Shown here: positions 17,001 through 26,867 of the stretch, in pieces
How the letters are laid out: every line of letters begins with the position of its first letter
Position numbering within the stretch: the first letter of the stretch is position 1
NCBI RefSeq assembly: GCF_900099925.1
Contig: NZ_FNDE01000033.1
Coordinates: 1 to 44,238, forward strand
Reading direction: 5' to 3'
Origin: Aneurinibacillus thermoaerophilus
GTDB taxonomy: Bacteria > Bacillota > Bacilli > Aneurinibacillales > Aneurinibacillaceae
DNA length: 44,238 nt
Notes under the pieces: model-generated
What the model was told of the DNA's origin: nothing
Seen by the model: only the letters and a program-made list of their open reading frames with translations
Databases searched by the model: none
Position numbers and translations under genes: made by a program

Positions 17001-19121
17001 TTATGCATGCATACTCGCCTGCTTTTGCACAATTTTTTGGTATTTGCGACTGACGGAAGACTGGCTAATGCCAAGCACCTTCGCCGCCATGGTGGTCGTT
17101 TTGTAACGCTCCATCGCCAGCAAAATTAACTGCTCCTCCACATCTTCGAGCGCTTCCTGCAATGGAATCAAATTCGTGATAATCGGTCTTACTTTCGTTG
17201 AAGCTTTTTTCCATTGCAGGAACCGATTCAGATGATCGGCGTGAATCATTTCTTCTTCGGTCGTCACGACCGCCCGTTCAATGATATTCTGCAACTCGCG
17301 GACATTCCCCGGCCAAGAATACACTTCAAGCAAATTAAGTGCGTCCGGACTCAATTGAATATCGCGGTGATACTTCTCGTTCAGCTTCTGCAAGAAATAA
17401 TAAGCTAATACCGGAATGTCTTCCGGGCGCTCTCGAAGCGGCGGAATATGAATCGGAATTACATTCAATCTATAAAATAAGTCTTCACGGAAGCTTCCTT
17501 CCTCTACTTTTTGTTCTAGGTTTTTGTTGGTTGCAGCGATAATCTGCACATCGACCGGAATCGTCTGTGTGCTGCCTACCGGAATCACTTCCCGCTCCTG
17601 CAGCACGCGCAACAGCTTTACCTGTAGTGACAGCGGCATTTCGCCAATCTCATCCAAAAAAAGTACGCCACCGTTCGCCTTTTGAAAATACCCTTCCTTC
17701 CCTCTCGGATCGGCGCCTGTAAACGCCCCTTTTTCATATCCAAATAATTCGCTCTCCAACAAATTTTCCGGGATCGCGCCGCAGTTGATTTTTAAAAACG
17801 GCTGGTTCACGCGTGCGCCCAATTGATGAATCGCCTTGGCAAACACCTCTTTACCAACGCCGGATTCACCGGTCAACAACACGGTGGAAGAAAATCGAGC
17901 AATCTTTTCAATTTCGCGCATAATACGGTCAATTTTGGGACTGCAATATACAACGCTTCGGTTTAACGTATGCCTGCTTTTCAAACTTTCCAATTCTTCT
18001 TTATACTGCTGGGACAGCTTTTTCATTTCTTTTAATTCGCTTTTTAGCTTTGTCGTTTCTGTAATATCGCGGGATGCAATGACAATCCGTTCAATGTTGC
18101 CTTCTTCATCAAACACTGGATTTCCAACTGCCAGCACTTTTCTTCCGTTACTCATATCCTGAATAACTGAAACTTTTCGTTTTCGCTCAAGCACAAGGCG
18201 TGTAACGGATGGTTTAAACAGCCCTTGATCTTCCAGTTCCAGCAAATTTTTGCCTACGAGATTTTCTAAATCATCCTGGCGAAAATTCAACGTGTTATTG
18301 TCGCTAAAACGCAACAATTCCCCTTTATGATTGACAACCAGAATCTCGTCATAAATGGTAGAAAGAATCGCTTTTAAATCTTTATTCAAATCTTTTACAT
18401 AATCAAGTTCCATCGCCATCTCTTCTAGCATCGGCAAATCCTGTACCACAATCACAACGCCTTTAACCTCATGTTCCGGACTAAGAATTGGACTATAATC
18501 AGCTAAAATTCCCATTTCAGGACGAATATGAAGTTGGTTAAGAATCGTCTCGCCTGTGGCGAATACACGTTCAATTTGTTCCGCGCCGAAAATTTCACGC
18601 GCTGGTCGATTATGAATTTTCTCTTTCTCACAGCGGATCATGCGCAATCCTTCATCGTTATAATTGATGATACTCCCCTGTTTATCCACCACAAAAATCC
18701 CCTTTGGAATCGATGAAAGAATCGTTCGGAACAGGTCAATATTGTGGTTGTCTTGCCGCAGGAGTTCTATCAAAATGTCTTCCCTACGCAAATATCCGCA
18801 TACTTCATCCTGCTTATTCTTTACAATAACAATCTCTTCCCCGAGCAGCTTAAATACATCAGATACAGATATATCGCAATAAATATGGTAAGCAAAATGC
18901 AGCGGTATCAAATGTGCCTGCCAGAAAGGAATTTCATTGTTTTCCGCTTCCTTATCGGACGATAAATCCTGGACACGAACATAGCCAATGACTTCCTCTT
19001 TTTTCTTGACAAACAAAACCGGTTCTTTTTGCTCTTCTAAATAACGTTCAACTTCAGAAAATGACATGTCTGTAGATATGGTATGAATTTTTCGTACATT
19101 CTCTTCGGTAAATACCAGCAC
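17001..19121 (-). CDS. Sigma-54-dependent transcription activator with CBS and PAS domains
   Basis: A 706-residue enhancer-binding protein. Residues 1-120 hold a CBS-type pair (VLFVKKKEEVIGYVRVQDL and IVIVKNKQDEVCGYLRREDI). Two PAS domains follow (about 130-240 and 245-360), then a coiled coil (~360-390). The AAA+ domain (about 400-640) has Walker A GESGVGKE, the sigma-54 contact loop GAFTGA and Walker B VLFLDEIGEM. The C-terminal Fis-like HTH includes MAAKVLGISQSSVSRKYQ. This resembles activators of amino acid and polyamine catabolism (RocR/PrdR type). It follows patA; two -24/-12 promoters occur in the window. Start GTG sits close to AAGGAGG, with a TATAAT at 19167-19172. Confidence 0.9.
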   Translation of the reverse strand: MLVFTEENVRKIHTISTDMSFSEVERYLEEQKEPVLFVKKKEEVIGYVRVQDLSSDKEAENNEIPFWQAHLIPLHFAYHIYCDISVSDVFKLLGEEIVIVKNKQDEVCGYLRREDILIELLRQDNHNIDLFRTILSSIPKGIFVVDKQGSIINYNDEGLRMIRCEKEKIHNRPAREIFGAEQIERVFATGETILNQLHIRPEMGILADYSPILSPEHEVKGVVIVVQDLPMLEEMAMELDYVKDLNKDLKAILSTIYDEILVVNHKGELLRFSDNNTLNFRQDDLENLVGKNLLELEDQGLFKPSVTRLVLERKRKVSVIQDMSNGRKVLAVGNPVFDEEGNIERIVIASRDITETTKLKSELKEMKKLSQQYKEELESLKSRHTLNRSVVYCSPKIDRIMREIEKIARFSSTVLLTGESGVGKEVFAKAIHQLGARVNQPFLKINCGAIPENLLESELFGYEKGAFTGADPRGKEGYFQKANGGVLFLDEIGEMPLSLQVKLLRVLQEREVIPVGSTQTIPVDVQIIAATNKNLEQKVEEGSFREDLFYRLNVIPIHIPPLRERPEDIPVLAYYFLQKLNEKYHRDIQLSPDALNLLEVYSWPGNVRELQNIIERAVVTTEEEMIHADHLNRFLQWKKASTKVRPIITNLIPLQEALEDVEEQLILLAMERYKTTTMAAKVLGISQSSVSRKYQKIVQKQASMHA

Positions 19122-19192
19122 TTTCCTTCCTCCTTCCGTTCAAGAAATTATGCATAAACTAATTTTATTATACACTACTGCATACATATGAG

Positions 19193-19238
19193 AACAAGCA
19201 GGAAAGCGTTAAAACTTGTTCCACACTTCCTGCTTGTT
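19193..19238. other. Perfect 12-bp hairpin between the frameshifted gene and the sigma-54 activator
   Basis: AACAAGCAGGAA (19193-19204) pairs perfectly with TTCCTGCTTGTT (19227-19238). The T-run follows on the plus strand, where no gene needs termination; on the minus (transcribed) strand there is no T-run. It may be an mRNA processing or stability element, or a plus-strand terminator that blocks antisense transcription. Confidence 0.5.
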
Positions 19239-19239
19239 T

Positions 19240-19516
19240 TTATTCATCCGCGCATAAATCGCTCATTTTGTCATTTTCATCATTTCCGGCTTGCGGGGCT
19301 TCTTCCCTAATATATGCGAGTACCATCCCTGGAATTATCCGATCCCCATTCGCTACTTCATAGGAATATAGTATCGGCTACGATTTCTTCGATCATTCCG
19401 TCACTCGTACGAATCAAGAACAATGTCTCCCATTCGTAAAAGTATGAGGCAGACGGATGTATAATCTTTTCTACTTTTCCATAATAAGGACTAAGCACCG
19501 GATACTGAATGACCAT
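19240..19516 (-). pseudogene. Frameshifted small biotinyl/lipoyl-like protein gene
   Basis: Starting at ATG 19516, 14 bases after the patA stop, a frame reads VLSPYYGKVEKIIHPS, YEWETLFLIRTSDG, EEIVAD and then stops. In the next frame the sequence continues at once as SYEVANGDRIIPGMVLAYI and runs to a stop at 19240-19242. Joined, the two parts make about 90 residues with the beta-hairpin pattern of biotinyl/lipoyl-like domains (V..GD.I..GM.LA.I). The break is in the stretch around 19370. Either the gene is decaying, there is a sequencing error, or frameshifting is used. No biotin/lipoate Lys motif (MKM or DKA) is seen. Confidence 0.6.
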
Positions 19517-19530
19517 CTACCTCACGCAGC

Positions 19531-20928
<1,398 letters not shown>

Positions 20929-21043
20929 TCATTGAATTTATTTAGCCAGAATGCATTTCTTTCCGCATCCGGCCTGCAATCTTACCGTTTTTTTTGCTTT
21001 ATGGCTTGATACGATATATAGAGATAGAAGAAAAATACCAGTA

Positions 21044-22570
21044 TTAGTTTTTGAACCAGCCAGTCGATTCTACCTGTAGATTGATATTAATTTGTTTTAC
21101 TTCCGTGTATTCTTCGTAACCGAATGTGCCGAGTTCGCGACCAATACCGCTCTGCTTATATCCACCCCACGGCGCTTCGTTGTAGGTCGGATGATAGCAG
21201 TTGATCCAAGTGATACCCGCGCGAAGCTTACGAATCACGCGCTGTGCTTTTGCACCATCCTGTGTAAACACCGCGCCAGCTAAGCCGTAAACCGTATCGT
21301 TTGCCAGTTTAATCGCTTCTGCTTCATCCCTAAACTTCTGTACAACCAGTACCGGTCCAAAAATTTCTTCCTGTACAATACGCATATCCGGTGTTGTGTC
21401 GACAAAGATCGTTGGTGCCACGAAGTACCCTTTGGCCAGCTCGCCTTTCGTAATGCGATATCCACCGCAAACAAGCTTCGCGCCTTCTTCCTGGCCGATC
21501 TTAATATAATTCAACACTTTCTCCATGTGCGCTTCGGAAACCAGCGGCCCCATCTCCGTCTCTTCTGCCAAGCCTGGCCCTACCTCGATTTTTTTTGCGC
21601 GTTCTACAAGACGCTCGATGAACTTGTCGTAAATGCTCTCTTCCAGCAAGAGACGAGAACCTGCGGAGCATACCTGCCCTTGGTTAACAAAAATACCAAA
21701 TAGTGCATAATCTACCGCTGTTTCAAAGTCTGCGTCCGCAAATACAATATTCGGGGACTTACCGCCCAACTCCAGCGAAATTTTCTTCAGGTTCCCAGTT
21801 GCAGCCTGCATAATGCTTCGACCAGTTTTCGTGCCGCCCGTAAACGCTACTTTGTCGATGTCATAGTTAACCGCAATCTCATGCCCCACCGTCTGACCTG
21901 CGCCAAGCACCAAGTTAACTACGCCAGCCGGGAATCCGACTTCTTCGAAAATGCCGAACAGCTTGATGGCAGTCAGCGGCGTTACTTCGGAAGGCTTAAA
22001 TACAACCGTGTTGCCCGCAGCCAGAGCCGGAGCGAGTTTCCAAGCAGCCATCAGCAGCGGATAGTTCCACGGGATAATCTGGCCGCAAACTCCGATTGGT
22101 TCACGGACAACCATTGCTTGTATCGGGTCCGCAACTTCGTATGTTTGACCGTGCGGTTTCGTGGCAAGCCCCGCATAATAACGAAAGCAAGCGACCGCGT
22201 CCGCCACGTCGATCCGAGTCTCACGCAATGGTTTACCATTATCTTGTGTTTCCAGTCTGGCAAATTCGTCCGCTCTTTGCTCCAGCTTGTTCGCAACTTC
22301 GAACAACAGACGCGCTCGTTCGCTCGCCGGAGTGTCCCACCAGCCATCTTCATAAAAAGCACGTTTTGCTGCTGCCACAGCTTTGCGCACATCTTCTTCA
22401 TTTCCTTCAGTCGTTACTGCGATTACTTCACCATTGGCTGGATTCACAACCTCGCGCGTATCGCCTGTTGAAGATTCGACCCATTGTCCGTCAATAAACA
22501 TTTTTAATACTTCAAAAGCGCCCGCTCCCTGTACGCTTTGCGACCCTTGTGTCTTTGCCACTTCTGCCAT
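21044..22570 (-). CDS. NAD-dependent aldehyde dehydrogenase, probably 4-aminobutanal dehydrogenase
   Basis: A 508-residue ALDH-superfamily enzyme. Visible: IIPWNYPLLMAAWKLAPALA, cofactor loop FTGGTKTG, general base Glu in SLELGGKSPNIVF, catalytic Cys in NQGQVCSAGSRL, and EEIFGPVL. It resembles the betaine/gamma-aminobutyraldehyde dehydrogenase group. Next to patA it should oxidise 4-aminobutanal to GABA; betaine aldehyde is a possible alternative substrate. The open frame runs to 22645, but ATG 22570 has GAGGAGG 7 bases upstream, and a sigma-54 promoter lies within the rejected extension. Confidence 0.88.
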   Translation of the reverse strand: MAEVAKTQGSQSVQGAGAFEVLKMFIDGQWVESSTGDTREVVNPANGEVIAVTTEGNEEDVRKAVAAAKRAFYEDGWWDTPASERARLLFEVANKLEQRADEFARLETQDNGKPLRETRIDVADAVACFRYYAGLATKPHGQTYEVADPIQAMVVREPIGVCGQIIPWNYPLLMAAWKLAPALAAGNTVVFKPSEVTPLTAIKLFGIFEEVGFPAGVVNLVLGAGQTVGHEIAVNYDIDKVAFTGGTKTGRSIMQAATGNLKKISLELGGKSPNIVFADADFETAVDYALFGIFVNQGQVCSAGSRLLLEESIYDKFIERLVERAKKIEVGPGLAEETEMGPLVSEAHMEKVLNYIKIGQEEGAKLVCGGYRITKGELAKGYFVAPTIFVDTTPDMRIVQEEIFGPVLVVQKFRDEAEAIKLANDTVYGLAGAVFTQDGAKAQRVIRKLRAGITWINCYHPTYNEAPWGGYKQSGIGRELGTFGYEEYTEVKQININLQVESTGWFKN

Positions 22571-22629
22571 GTGCAGTCCTCCTCGCTCTTTTCCATGTTT
22601 AAATTTTGCGATTCGCTTTTTAATTTCTC

Positions 22630-22645
22630 GCAAAACCTGTGCCAA
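22630..22645 (-). promoter_or_regulatory. Sigma-54 (-24/-12) promoter of the aldehyde dehydrogenase-patA operon
   Basis: The minus strand reads TTGGCAC-AGGTT-TTGC, a full match to TTGGCAC-N5-TTGC. It lies about 60 bases before the chosen start codon. Confidence 0.85.
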
Positions 22646-22741
22646 ATTTAAAAGCGAACGCTTATCTTTTTACGAATAGCATCATATCAACACTTTTTCA
22701 TAGCCTCGTAACCCTTTCATTTTTTATTAATTCAGACATTT

Positions 22742-22779
22742 TTATGCGTTTTTGAATAATTATATTCATATAAGCATAA
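22742..22779. promoter_or_regulatory. Perfect 38-bp dyad, candidate enhancer (UAS) for the sigma-54 promoter
   Basis: TTATGC-N6-GAATA-N4-TATTC-N6-GCATAA is symmetric in every arm and gap. Its centre is about 117 bases upstream of the -24 element, a usual position for enhancer-binding protein sites. The rest of 22646-22846 shows no gene. Confidence 0.45.
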
Positions 22780-22846
22780 TAATGATATTAGTATTGGGAA
22801 ACAGCCGGAGCGAATGCTGGTAACGCAGTTATAAAATTTGTGATGT

Positions 22847-23122
22847 TTAACACATCACACTCTTTCTCTGGCAGTTCCTGGTTGGAAATTGTATGGCTAA
22901 AAAGATGGGTAACGGCGCCGAATGAATCAATACCACCTCCGTATTTTCTTTTGATGTCTCAACATGGCACATATCATCCTTATTTTTTATAGAAACAAAA
23001 AACGTGCCAGAACCAAACAAAGCAACCATACGGCCATTTTGTATTTTTCCTTGAGCGGTAATCAAAATAACACAATCTAGCAAGATTAGCATCGTTCTTT
23101 TTAAAGTTATGCTTATTTGCAT
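22847..23122 (-). CDS. Unrecognised 91-residue ORF, possibly degenerate
   Basis: The frame reads MQISITLKRTMLILLDCVIL and later GRMVALFGSGTFFVSI and TEVVLIHSAPLPIFLAI, which looks protein-like. The ribosome site is poor (GAGGAAG, 16 bases away), and the same frame is open 12 codons further upstream to a TGA. A perfect hairpin GTGATGT/ACATCAC with a TTAAC loop overlaps the stop. It could be a remnant of a longer gene. No family recognised. Confidence 0.3.
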   Translation of the reverse strand: MQISITLKRTMLILLDCVILITAQGKIQNGRMVALFGSGTFFVSIKNKDDMCHVETSKENTEVVLIHSAPLPIFLAIQFPTRNCQRKSVMC

Positions 23123-23269
23123 AACACCAAAATATGCTTCCTCTTTCTGCGTCTGTGTTCACTTTCAACGAACAAAGTTTGTCTGTCCGCATCCTCAATC
23201 CAAAAGCAGTATCCACAAAATATCTAGTAAGCATCGAATGATCAACCGTTCTTTTTTCTATGCATAAAA

Positions 23270-23303
23270 AAAGAACGGTACCCACAGATACCGTTCTTTT
23301 CGT
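23270..23303 (-). terminator. Intrinsic terminator of the phoX-tatA operon
   Basis: On the minus strand AAAAGAACGGTA pairs perfectly with TACCGTTCTTTT and is followed by more T. A third copy of the GAACGG arm lies at 23243-23260 and could form a competing hairpin. Confidence 0.88.
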
Positions 23304-23308
23304 AACGA

Positions 23309-23527
23309 TTACGAAAGCTTCTTAACTTTCTCTTCAGAATTGACAAGCGCTGGCGTGCTTTTCTTCTCTTCGTCATCATCCTGCGTTAAATTTTTCGCCG
23401 CCGACTTAAACTCTGTTAGCGTACGACCAAACGCACGGCCGATTTCCGGCAATTTGTTCGGCCCAAATACGATGAGCGCAATCACAAGAATGAGAATCAG
23501 TCCCGGAATTCCGATATTTGATAGCAT
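23309..23527 (-). CDS. tatA: Twin-arginine translocase subunit TatA
   Basis: A 72-residue TatA/E protein with a short N-terminal membrane helix ([19 protein letters not shown]), the conserved hinge [14 protein letters not shown] and an amphipathic helix ([13 protein letters not shown]), then a charged tail. It follows the Tat substrate phoX by 24 bases, like the phosphate-starvation phoD-tatAd pairing in B. subtilis. No tatC is in the window. Confidence 0.93.
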   Translation of the reverse strand: MLSNIGIPGLILILVIALIVFGPNKLPEIGRAFGRTLTEFKSAAKNLTQDDDEEKKSTPALVNSEEKVKKLS

Positions 23528-23551
23528 AATGCTATTGCCTCCTCTATTTAA

Positions 23552-25189
23552 TTAAAATCCAGTAATCGCTACAACACCCGGGAGCGCGATGGAAGCGCCG
23601 CCACGCGGCCAGTGGCTAGTCGGTGCCGCGTATGATTCCAGGTTCTCACCTGGATGCTGTACAGACAGGAATAGTGTTTTTTCATCCGGCGTAAACCACG
23701 GGCCGGTCATTTCAGCACCGACTGGGGCAGACGCGAACTGTGAAGCGATCCCTTTATCCGGGCCTGACGTCGGGATGAAGAACAGACCGTTATTGCCAAA
23801 CGTTTTATAGATTCCGCTATTCATCGAACTGGAAGAAATATCGGTTACAACCCAGAGGTTGCCTGCACTATCAAAAGCAAGGTTATCCGGCGCAGCGAAT
23901 CCGCTCTGCGGACCGCCTGCCGCAAAAATTTCAAACGTAAACTCTTCAGCAGCGTGATTGTTATCTTCTTCGAATAATCTGATAACTTGACCGTAGAAAT
24001 TGCCATGCTTGGAGTTATTAGTCAGAGAGATAAATACCGTGCCGTCAATTGGATGTACTTCCAAATCCTCCGGCCGATCCATCGGCGTTGCACCTACTAC
24101 CTTCGCGGCCTCCCGACAATTAACCAACACATCAGCCTGTGATTTAAAGGCTTTTTGCAGCGCTTCATTCTTCTCATAGTCCAGGGCAATCCATTTCCCT
24201 TTGCCGAAATTAGCCACATATAACGTTCCTTCTTCAAGCAGTTTCGTGTTTGCTTTCCCTGCATCCTGCTTATATGTTCCTTTAGAAACATATTTGTATA
24301 CGTACTGGTCATTTGCGTCATCTCCCATGTAGACAACTAACTGTCCTCCCGGCGCGATGGTCATTGCCGTATTTTCATGAGAGAAACGGCCAAGTGCCGT
24401 ATGCTTCTTCGGCGTGGAATTCGGATCAAACGGATCAACTTCTACCACCCAGCCGTAATGTGTTGCATCTTTTCGTTTCGTGTCTTCAACAACGCTGTCA
24501 AAGTTCTCTTCACAAGAAAGAATGGTGTTCCAGAGCGTAACCCCGCCGGAACAGTTGGCGAATGTGCCAATCACTTCGCGTGTGCCGCCTACCGCTGGAG
24601 AACCAGCGGCCGGTCCTGTTAATGTATGCTTGGTCAGACCACTAACACGCCGTCCGTATTTCGAATCAGAAATCAAGCGCCACTGCCCGTTTTCTTTCTT
24701 AACTTCAATGACAGAGCCCCCCAGCGAGTACAGGTACTTTTCGATTTGCTCGGCCGTGCGTTTATTATTTTTCGGATCAGCATTTAGAGCATCGTACCCA
24801 GTCACATAGTATTCAAGCTCGCCAAGGTATTCATGGTTCACCCAGAGTAGACCATGTTCACTGCTACCGTTTATCGGCAGAAAACAGGTAAAGTCTGCGT
24901 TGAACCCAAATGTATCACCTTTTGCATTAATTTTATCTCCATACAAAGCGACAATGTCATATTTGTATCCTTGCGGAAGCACAAGATCATCTTTATCTGT
25001 TGCCTGGATTGGTTTAAACTTTACTTTCGTTGGCTTACACTTATCCTCACTTAAACCAAAAAGATGGTTCGCCGTTCTCTCGGATAATGTTTTTTCAGCG
25101 GCAAAGGCCGGAATTCCTGTTGCAATAGAAGCCAAAGCAGCCGTTCCGGCGCCTAAGTATGTAAGAAATTCCCTCCGGTTCATCTCCAT
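23552..25189 (-). CDS. PhoX-like (DUF839) Tat-exported phosphatase
   Basis: A 545-residue exported protein. The N-terminus MEMNRREFLTYLGAG has the twin-arginine motif, followed by a hydrophobic stretch and an AFA cleavage site. The mature part matches the DUF839/PhoX group: LVLPQGYKYDIVALYGDKI, NHEYLGE, GWVVEVDPFDP, LGRFSHENTAMT, DRPEDLEVHP, SVQHPGE. PhoX phosphatases are Ca/Fe-dependent and monomeric. The Tat signal and the downstream tatA support co-export. The ATG at 25189 has AGGAGTG upstream; the open frame to 25240 is not needed. I saw no convincing Pho box. Confidence 0.88.
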   Translation of the reverse strand: MEMNRREFLTYLGAGTAALASIATGIPAFAAEKTLSERTANHLFGLSEDKCKPTKVKFKPIQATDKDDLVLPQGYKYDIVALYGDKINAKGDTFGFNADFTCFLPINGSSEHGLLWVNHEYLGELEYYVTGYDALNADPKNNKRTAEQIEKYLYSLGGSVIEVKKENGQWRLISDSKYGRRVSGLTKHTLTGPAAGSPAVGGTREVIGTFANCSGGVTLWNTILSCEENFDSVVEDTKRKDATHYGWVVEVDPFDPNSTPKKHTALGRFSHENTAMTIAPGGQLVVYMGDDANDQYVYKYVSKGTYKQDAGKANTKLLEEGTLYVANFGKGKWIALDYEKNEALQKAFKSQADVLVNCREAAKVVGATPMDRPEDLEVHPIDGTVFISLTNNSKHGNFYGQVIRLFEEDNNHAAEEFTFEIFAAGGPQSGFAAPDNLAFDSAGNLWVVTDISSSSMNSGIYKTFGNNGLFFIPTSGPDKGIASQFASAPVGAEMTGPWFTPDEKTLFLSVQHPGENLESYAAPTSHWPRGGASIALPGVVAITGF

Positions 25190-25256
25190 GAAAGATATCA
25201 CTCCTGATTTGTTAAATTCGTGTCCCTTTCTTCCTTCCAACCACGCAAGAATATCG

Positions 25257-25274
25257 AAATATCAAATGATATTT
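25257..25274. promoter_or_regulatory. Palindrome upstream of the PhoX-like gene
   Basis: AAATATCA-AA-TGATATTT is a perfect 8-bp inverted repeat about 70 bases before the start codon. It is a possible operator; the cognate regulator is unknown. Confidence 0.35.
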
Positions 25275-25358
25275 ATGTACATTCACCTTTATTTTACAAG
25301 CCGTTTTTTATAGAACTTTTAATTTTGATTTAAGTACATGTAAAGATTATGCAAACAC

Positions 25359-25389
25359 AAAAAAGACCGCCCGCTTTCGGAACAGTCTT
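25359..25389 (-). terminator. Intrinsic terminator
   Basis: On the minus strand AAGAC...CCG pairs with CGG...GTCTT with a small internal mismatch, followed by TTTTTT. It ends the truncated gene at 25396. Confidence 0.7.
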
Positions 25390-25395
25390 GTCTCG

Positions 25396-25830
25396 TCACT
25401 TTTTCCCTACTATTATTTCTCCCGTATGCGCCTCGATAAAACGCAACTCACCCGGTATCGAAGGAAATATAGGCACATATGCTAGCTCGTAGTACTCTTT
25501 GTTATCCTCCGTATACTCTTTTCTCCACTGCAACTCAAAATCCAATTTGGAACAAAAACATGCTACTGCTTGTTCATTTGAAACAGATGGCACAGGGGAA
25601 ATCGCCTCAAATTCCTCAGGAAACACATCAAGCCCCAGATATTGATCGAGCTTGCCTGTTGTTCGATTTACGCAAATCACCACACTTCCAAACCGAAGCG
25701 GAACTTCATGATGAAAGGCGCAAAATCGAAAGAAAACTCTCGCCTCTTCTGTTTCACTCTCGCTTTTTTCTAAGCGAAGAAATTCGTCTGCACAAAGTAT
25801 ACAGGCGGTGTTTCACAAGTATTTGTTTGC
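25396..25830 (-). pseudogene. 5'-truncated protein with YcdB/YcdC- or PepSY-like C-terminus
   Basis: The tail reads RTTGKLDQYLGLDVFPEEF, ELAYVPIFPSIPGELRFI and EAHTGEIIVGKK, a pattern like the YcdB/YcdC repeat (a Tyr-rich strand then an x-x-TGE turn). The longest ATG/GTG frame starts at GTG 25683, but the same frame is open and protein-like to about 25820, where no start codon exists. The IS605-like element begins at that point, so the insertion or a linked deletion probably removed the 5' part. Its terminator remains. Confidence 0.5.
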
Positions 25831-25838
25831 AACCGTCT

Positions 25839-26180
25839 GAAAACCCACGGTTTTCATCATGGGATAAAAGGCGGCGTTGCTCTGTATCCCATCCATGGGT
25901 ATGCTTAGAGCAACCATTTCCTGTATAATTAAATATATGAGCGACACTTATCCTACTGGTAGTAGGTCACATGTTCCTGTGGACGTCATGGTATAAGGTT
26001 CTGATAGCGAAGTAAAACCATGGGAGTGAACGCACGAATAGCGTACTGGTGGTACGCTGCCCATGTGGGTACATGCGGTGTAGTATGGGATGGGATGACA
26101 CCCCACCCTGAACTTGTGCGTTGTCCAAAGCGAACGGCGGGCGCTAATGCCCCAAGAATCCCACGGCTTTAGCCGTGTGG
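25839..26180 (+). mobile_element. IS200/IS605-like non-autonomous element with structured, omega-RNA-like interior
   Basis: The right end has the hairpin CCACGGC-TTTA-GCCGTG(TGG) preceded by CCCCAAGAATC, which looks like the right end of IS605-family elements that carry tnpB. The left end has the perfect hairpin GAAAACC-CAC-GGTTTTC (25839-25855). Next is a nested hairpin: GTTGCTCT (25876-25883) with AGAGCAAC (25907-25914), enclosing CCCAT/ATGGG. No tnpA or tnpB frame exists inside; instead many short stems (CGTACTGGTGGTACG, GGGATGGGATGACACCCC) fill the 340 bases. In TnpB elements the right end is transcribed as a guide (omega) RNA whose guide comes from flanking DNA. Exact ends are estimates. 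Confidence 0.6.
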
Positions 26181-26325
26181 AGTATCATCTTAGTCATTCA
26201 GCATTCATAACATAACGAGAAAAATAAGAGAGCAGGAAACGTTGCGACTAACGAACTAGTTAAATACCTCTTGCACTTGGCTTAGGAAGGACAATTTTAA
26301 AAATATAAACAGGAGGTGATGAAAA

Positions 26326-26667
26326 ATGAACGATAGGTTTGATTTGATTTTGTCAGCTTTACAAGGAGTCCAAAGTGAGGTTCAAAACCTAAACCAACGT
26401 ATTGATACTTTTGAAAAAGAGGTGAATCAGCGCTTTGACGAACTAAAAGATTCTATTAACTGCAAACACATTGAAAGTATCAAAGCCGATGAATTGATTC
26501 TTCAATCTTTAGAAACTGGACAACAGAAATTACTTTCCCGAATTGAAGACGTAGAACGAGGTATGTATCGCCTGGAACGAATGGAGCTGCGCCAGAATCG
26601 AATGGCAATGAAAGTGGACGAGCTAGAAGCGGATATCGCCCTGCTCCGCGATAAACTGCAAAATTAA
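26326..26667 (+). CDS. Coiled-coil protein of unknown function
   Basis: A 113-residue protein that is helical and coiled-coil nearly throughout (VQNLNQRIDTFEKEVNQRFD, RIEDVERGMYRLERMEL, VDELEADIALLRDKL), with one Cys and no membrane span. Ribosome site AGGAGGTGATG is excellent. Such small heptad-repeat proteins occur in Bacillales and phages; no function can be given. A weak hairpin with TTTTTT follows (26672-26706). Confidence 0.7.
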   Translation: MNDRFDLILSALQGVQSEVQNLNQRIDTFEKEVNQRFDELKDSINCKHIESIKADELILQSLETGQQKLLSRIEDVERGMYRLERMELRQNRMAMKVDELEADIALLRDKLQN

Positions 26668-26867
26668 TCTTTTAGAAGTCGGCCATGAAAATGTCGGGGC
26701 TTTTTTATACAACATTTGCTCATTTTTTCTTGCATCAAGCAAAGCCCCTCCCCCCTTTTCTTTCCACTGCCTCTCCTCTCTTTTGCCACATATAAGTAGT
26801 AAAACAGTACGCTTAAATAAGTACAAAGAGATATCGTATTGTTTTTTTCGTGAAACTAATATTCCGG

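Noticed and set aside
21881-22497. Several 116-196-codon ORFs on both strands
   Set aside because: Shadows of the aldehyde dehydrogenase gene in other frames.
22980-23285. 101-codon minus-strand ORF in another frame of the orphan region
   Set aside because: Runs through the tatA terminator hairpin at its start and has a less protein-like composition than the 22847 frame.
25190-25350. Pho box upstream of the PhoX-like gene
   Set aside because: Only one TTACAT-like hexamer is present; no 11-base repeated series as PhoP needs.
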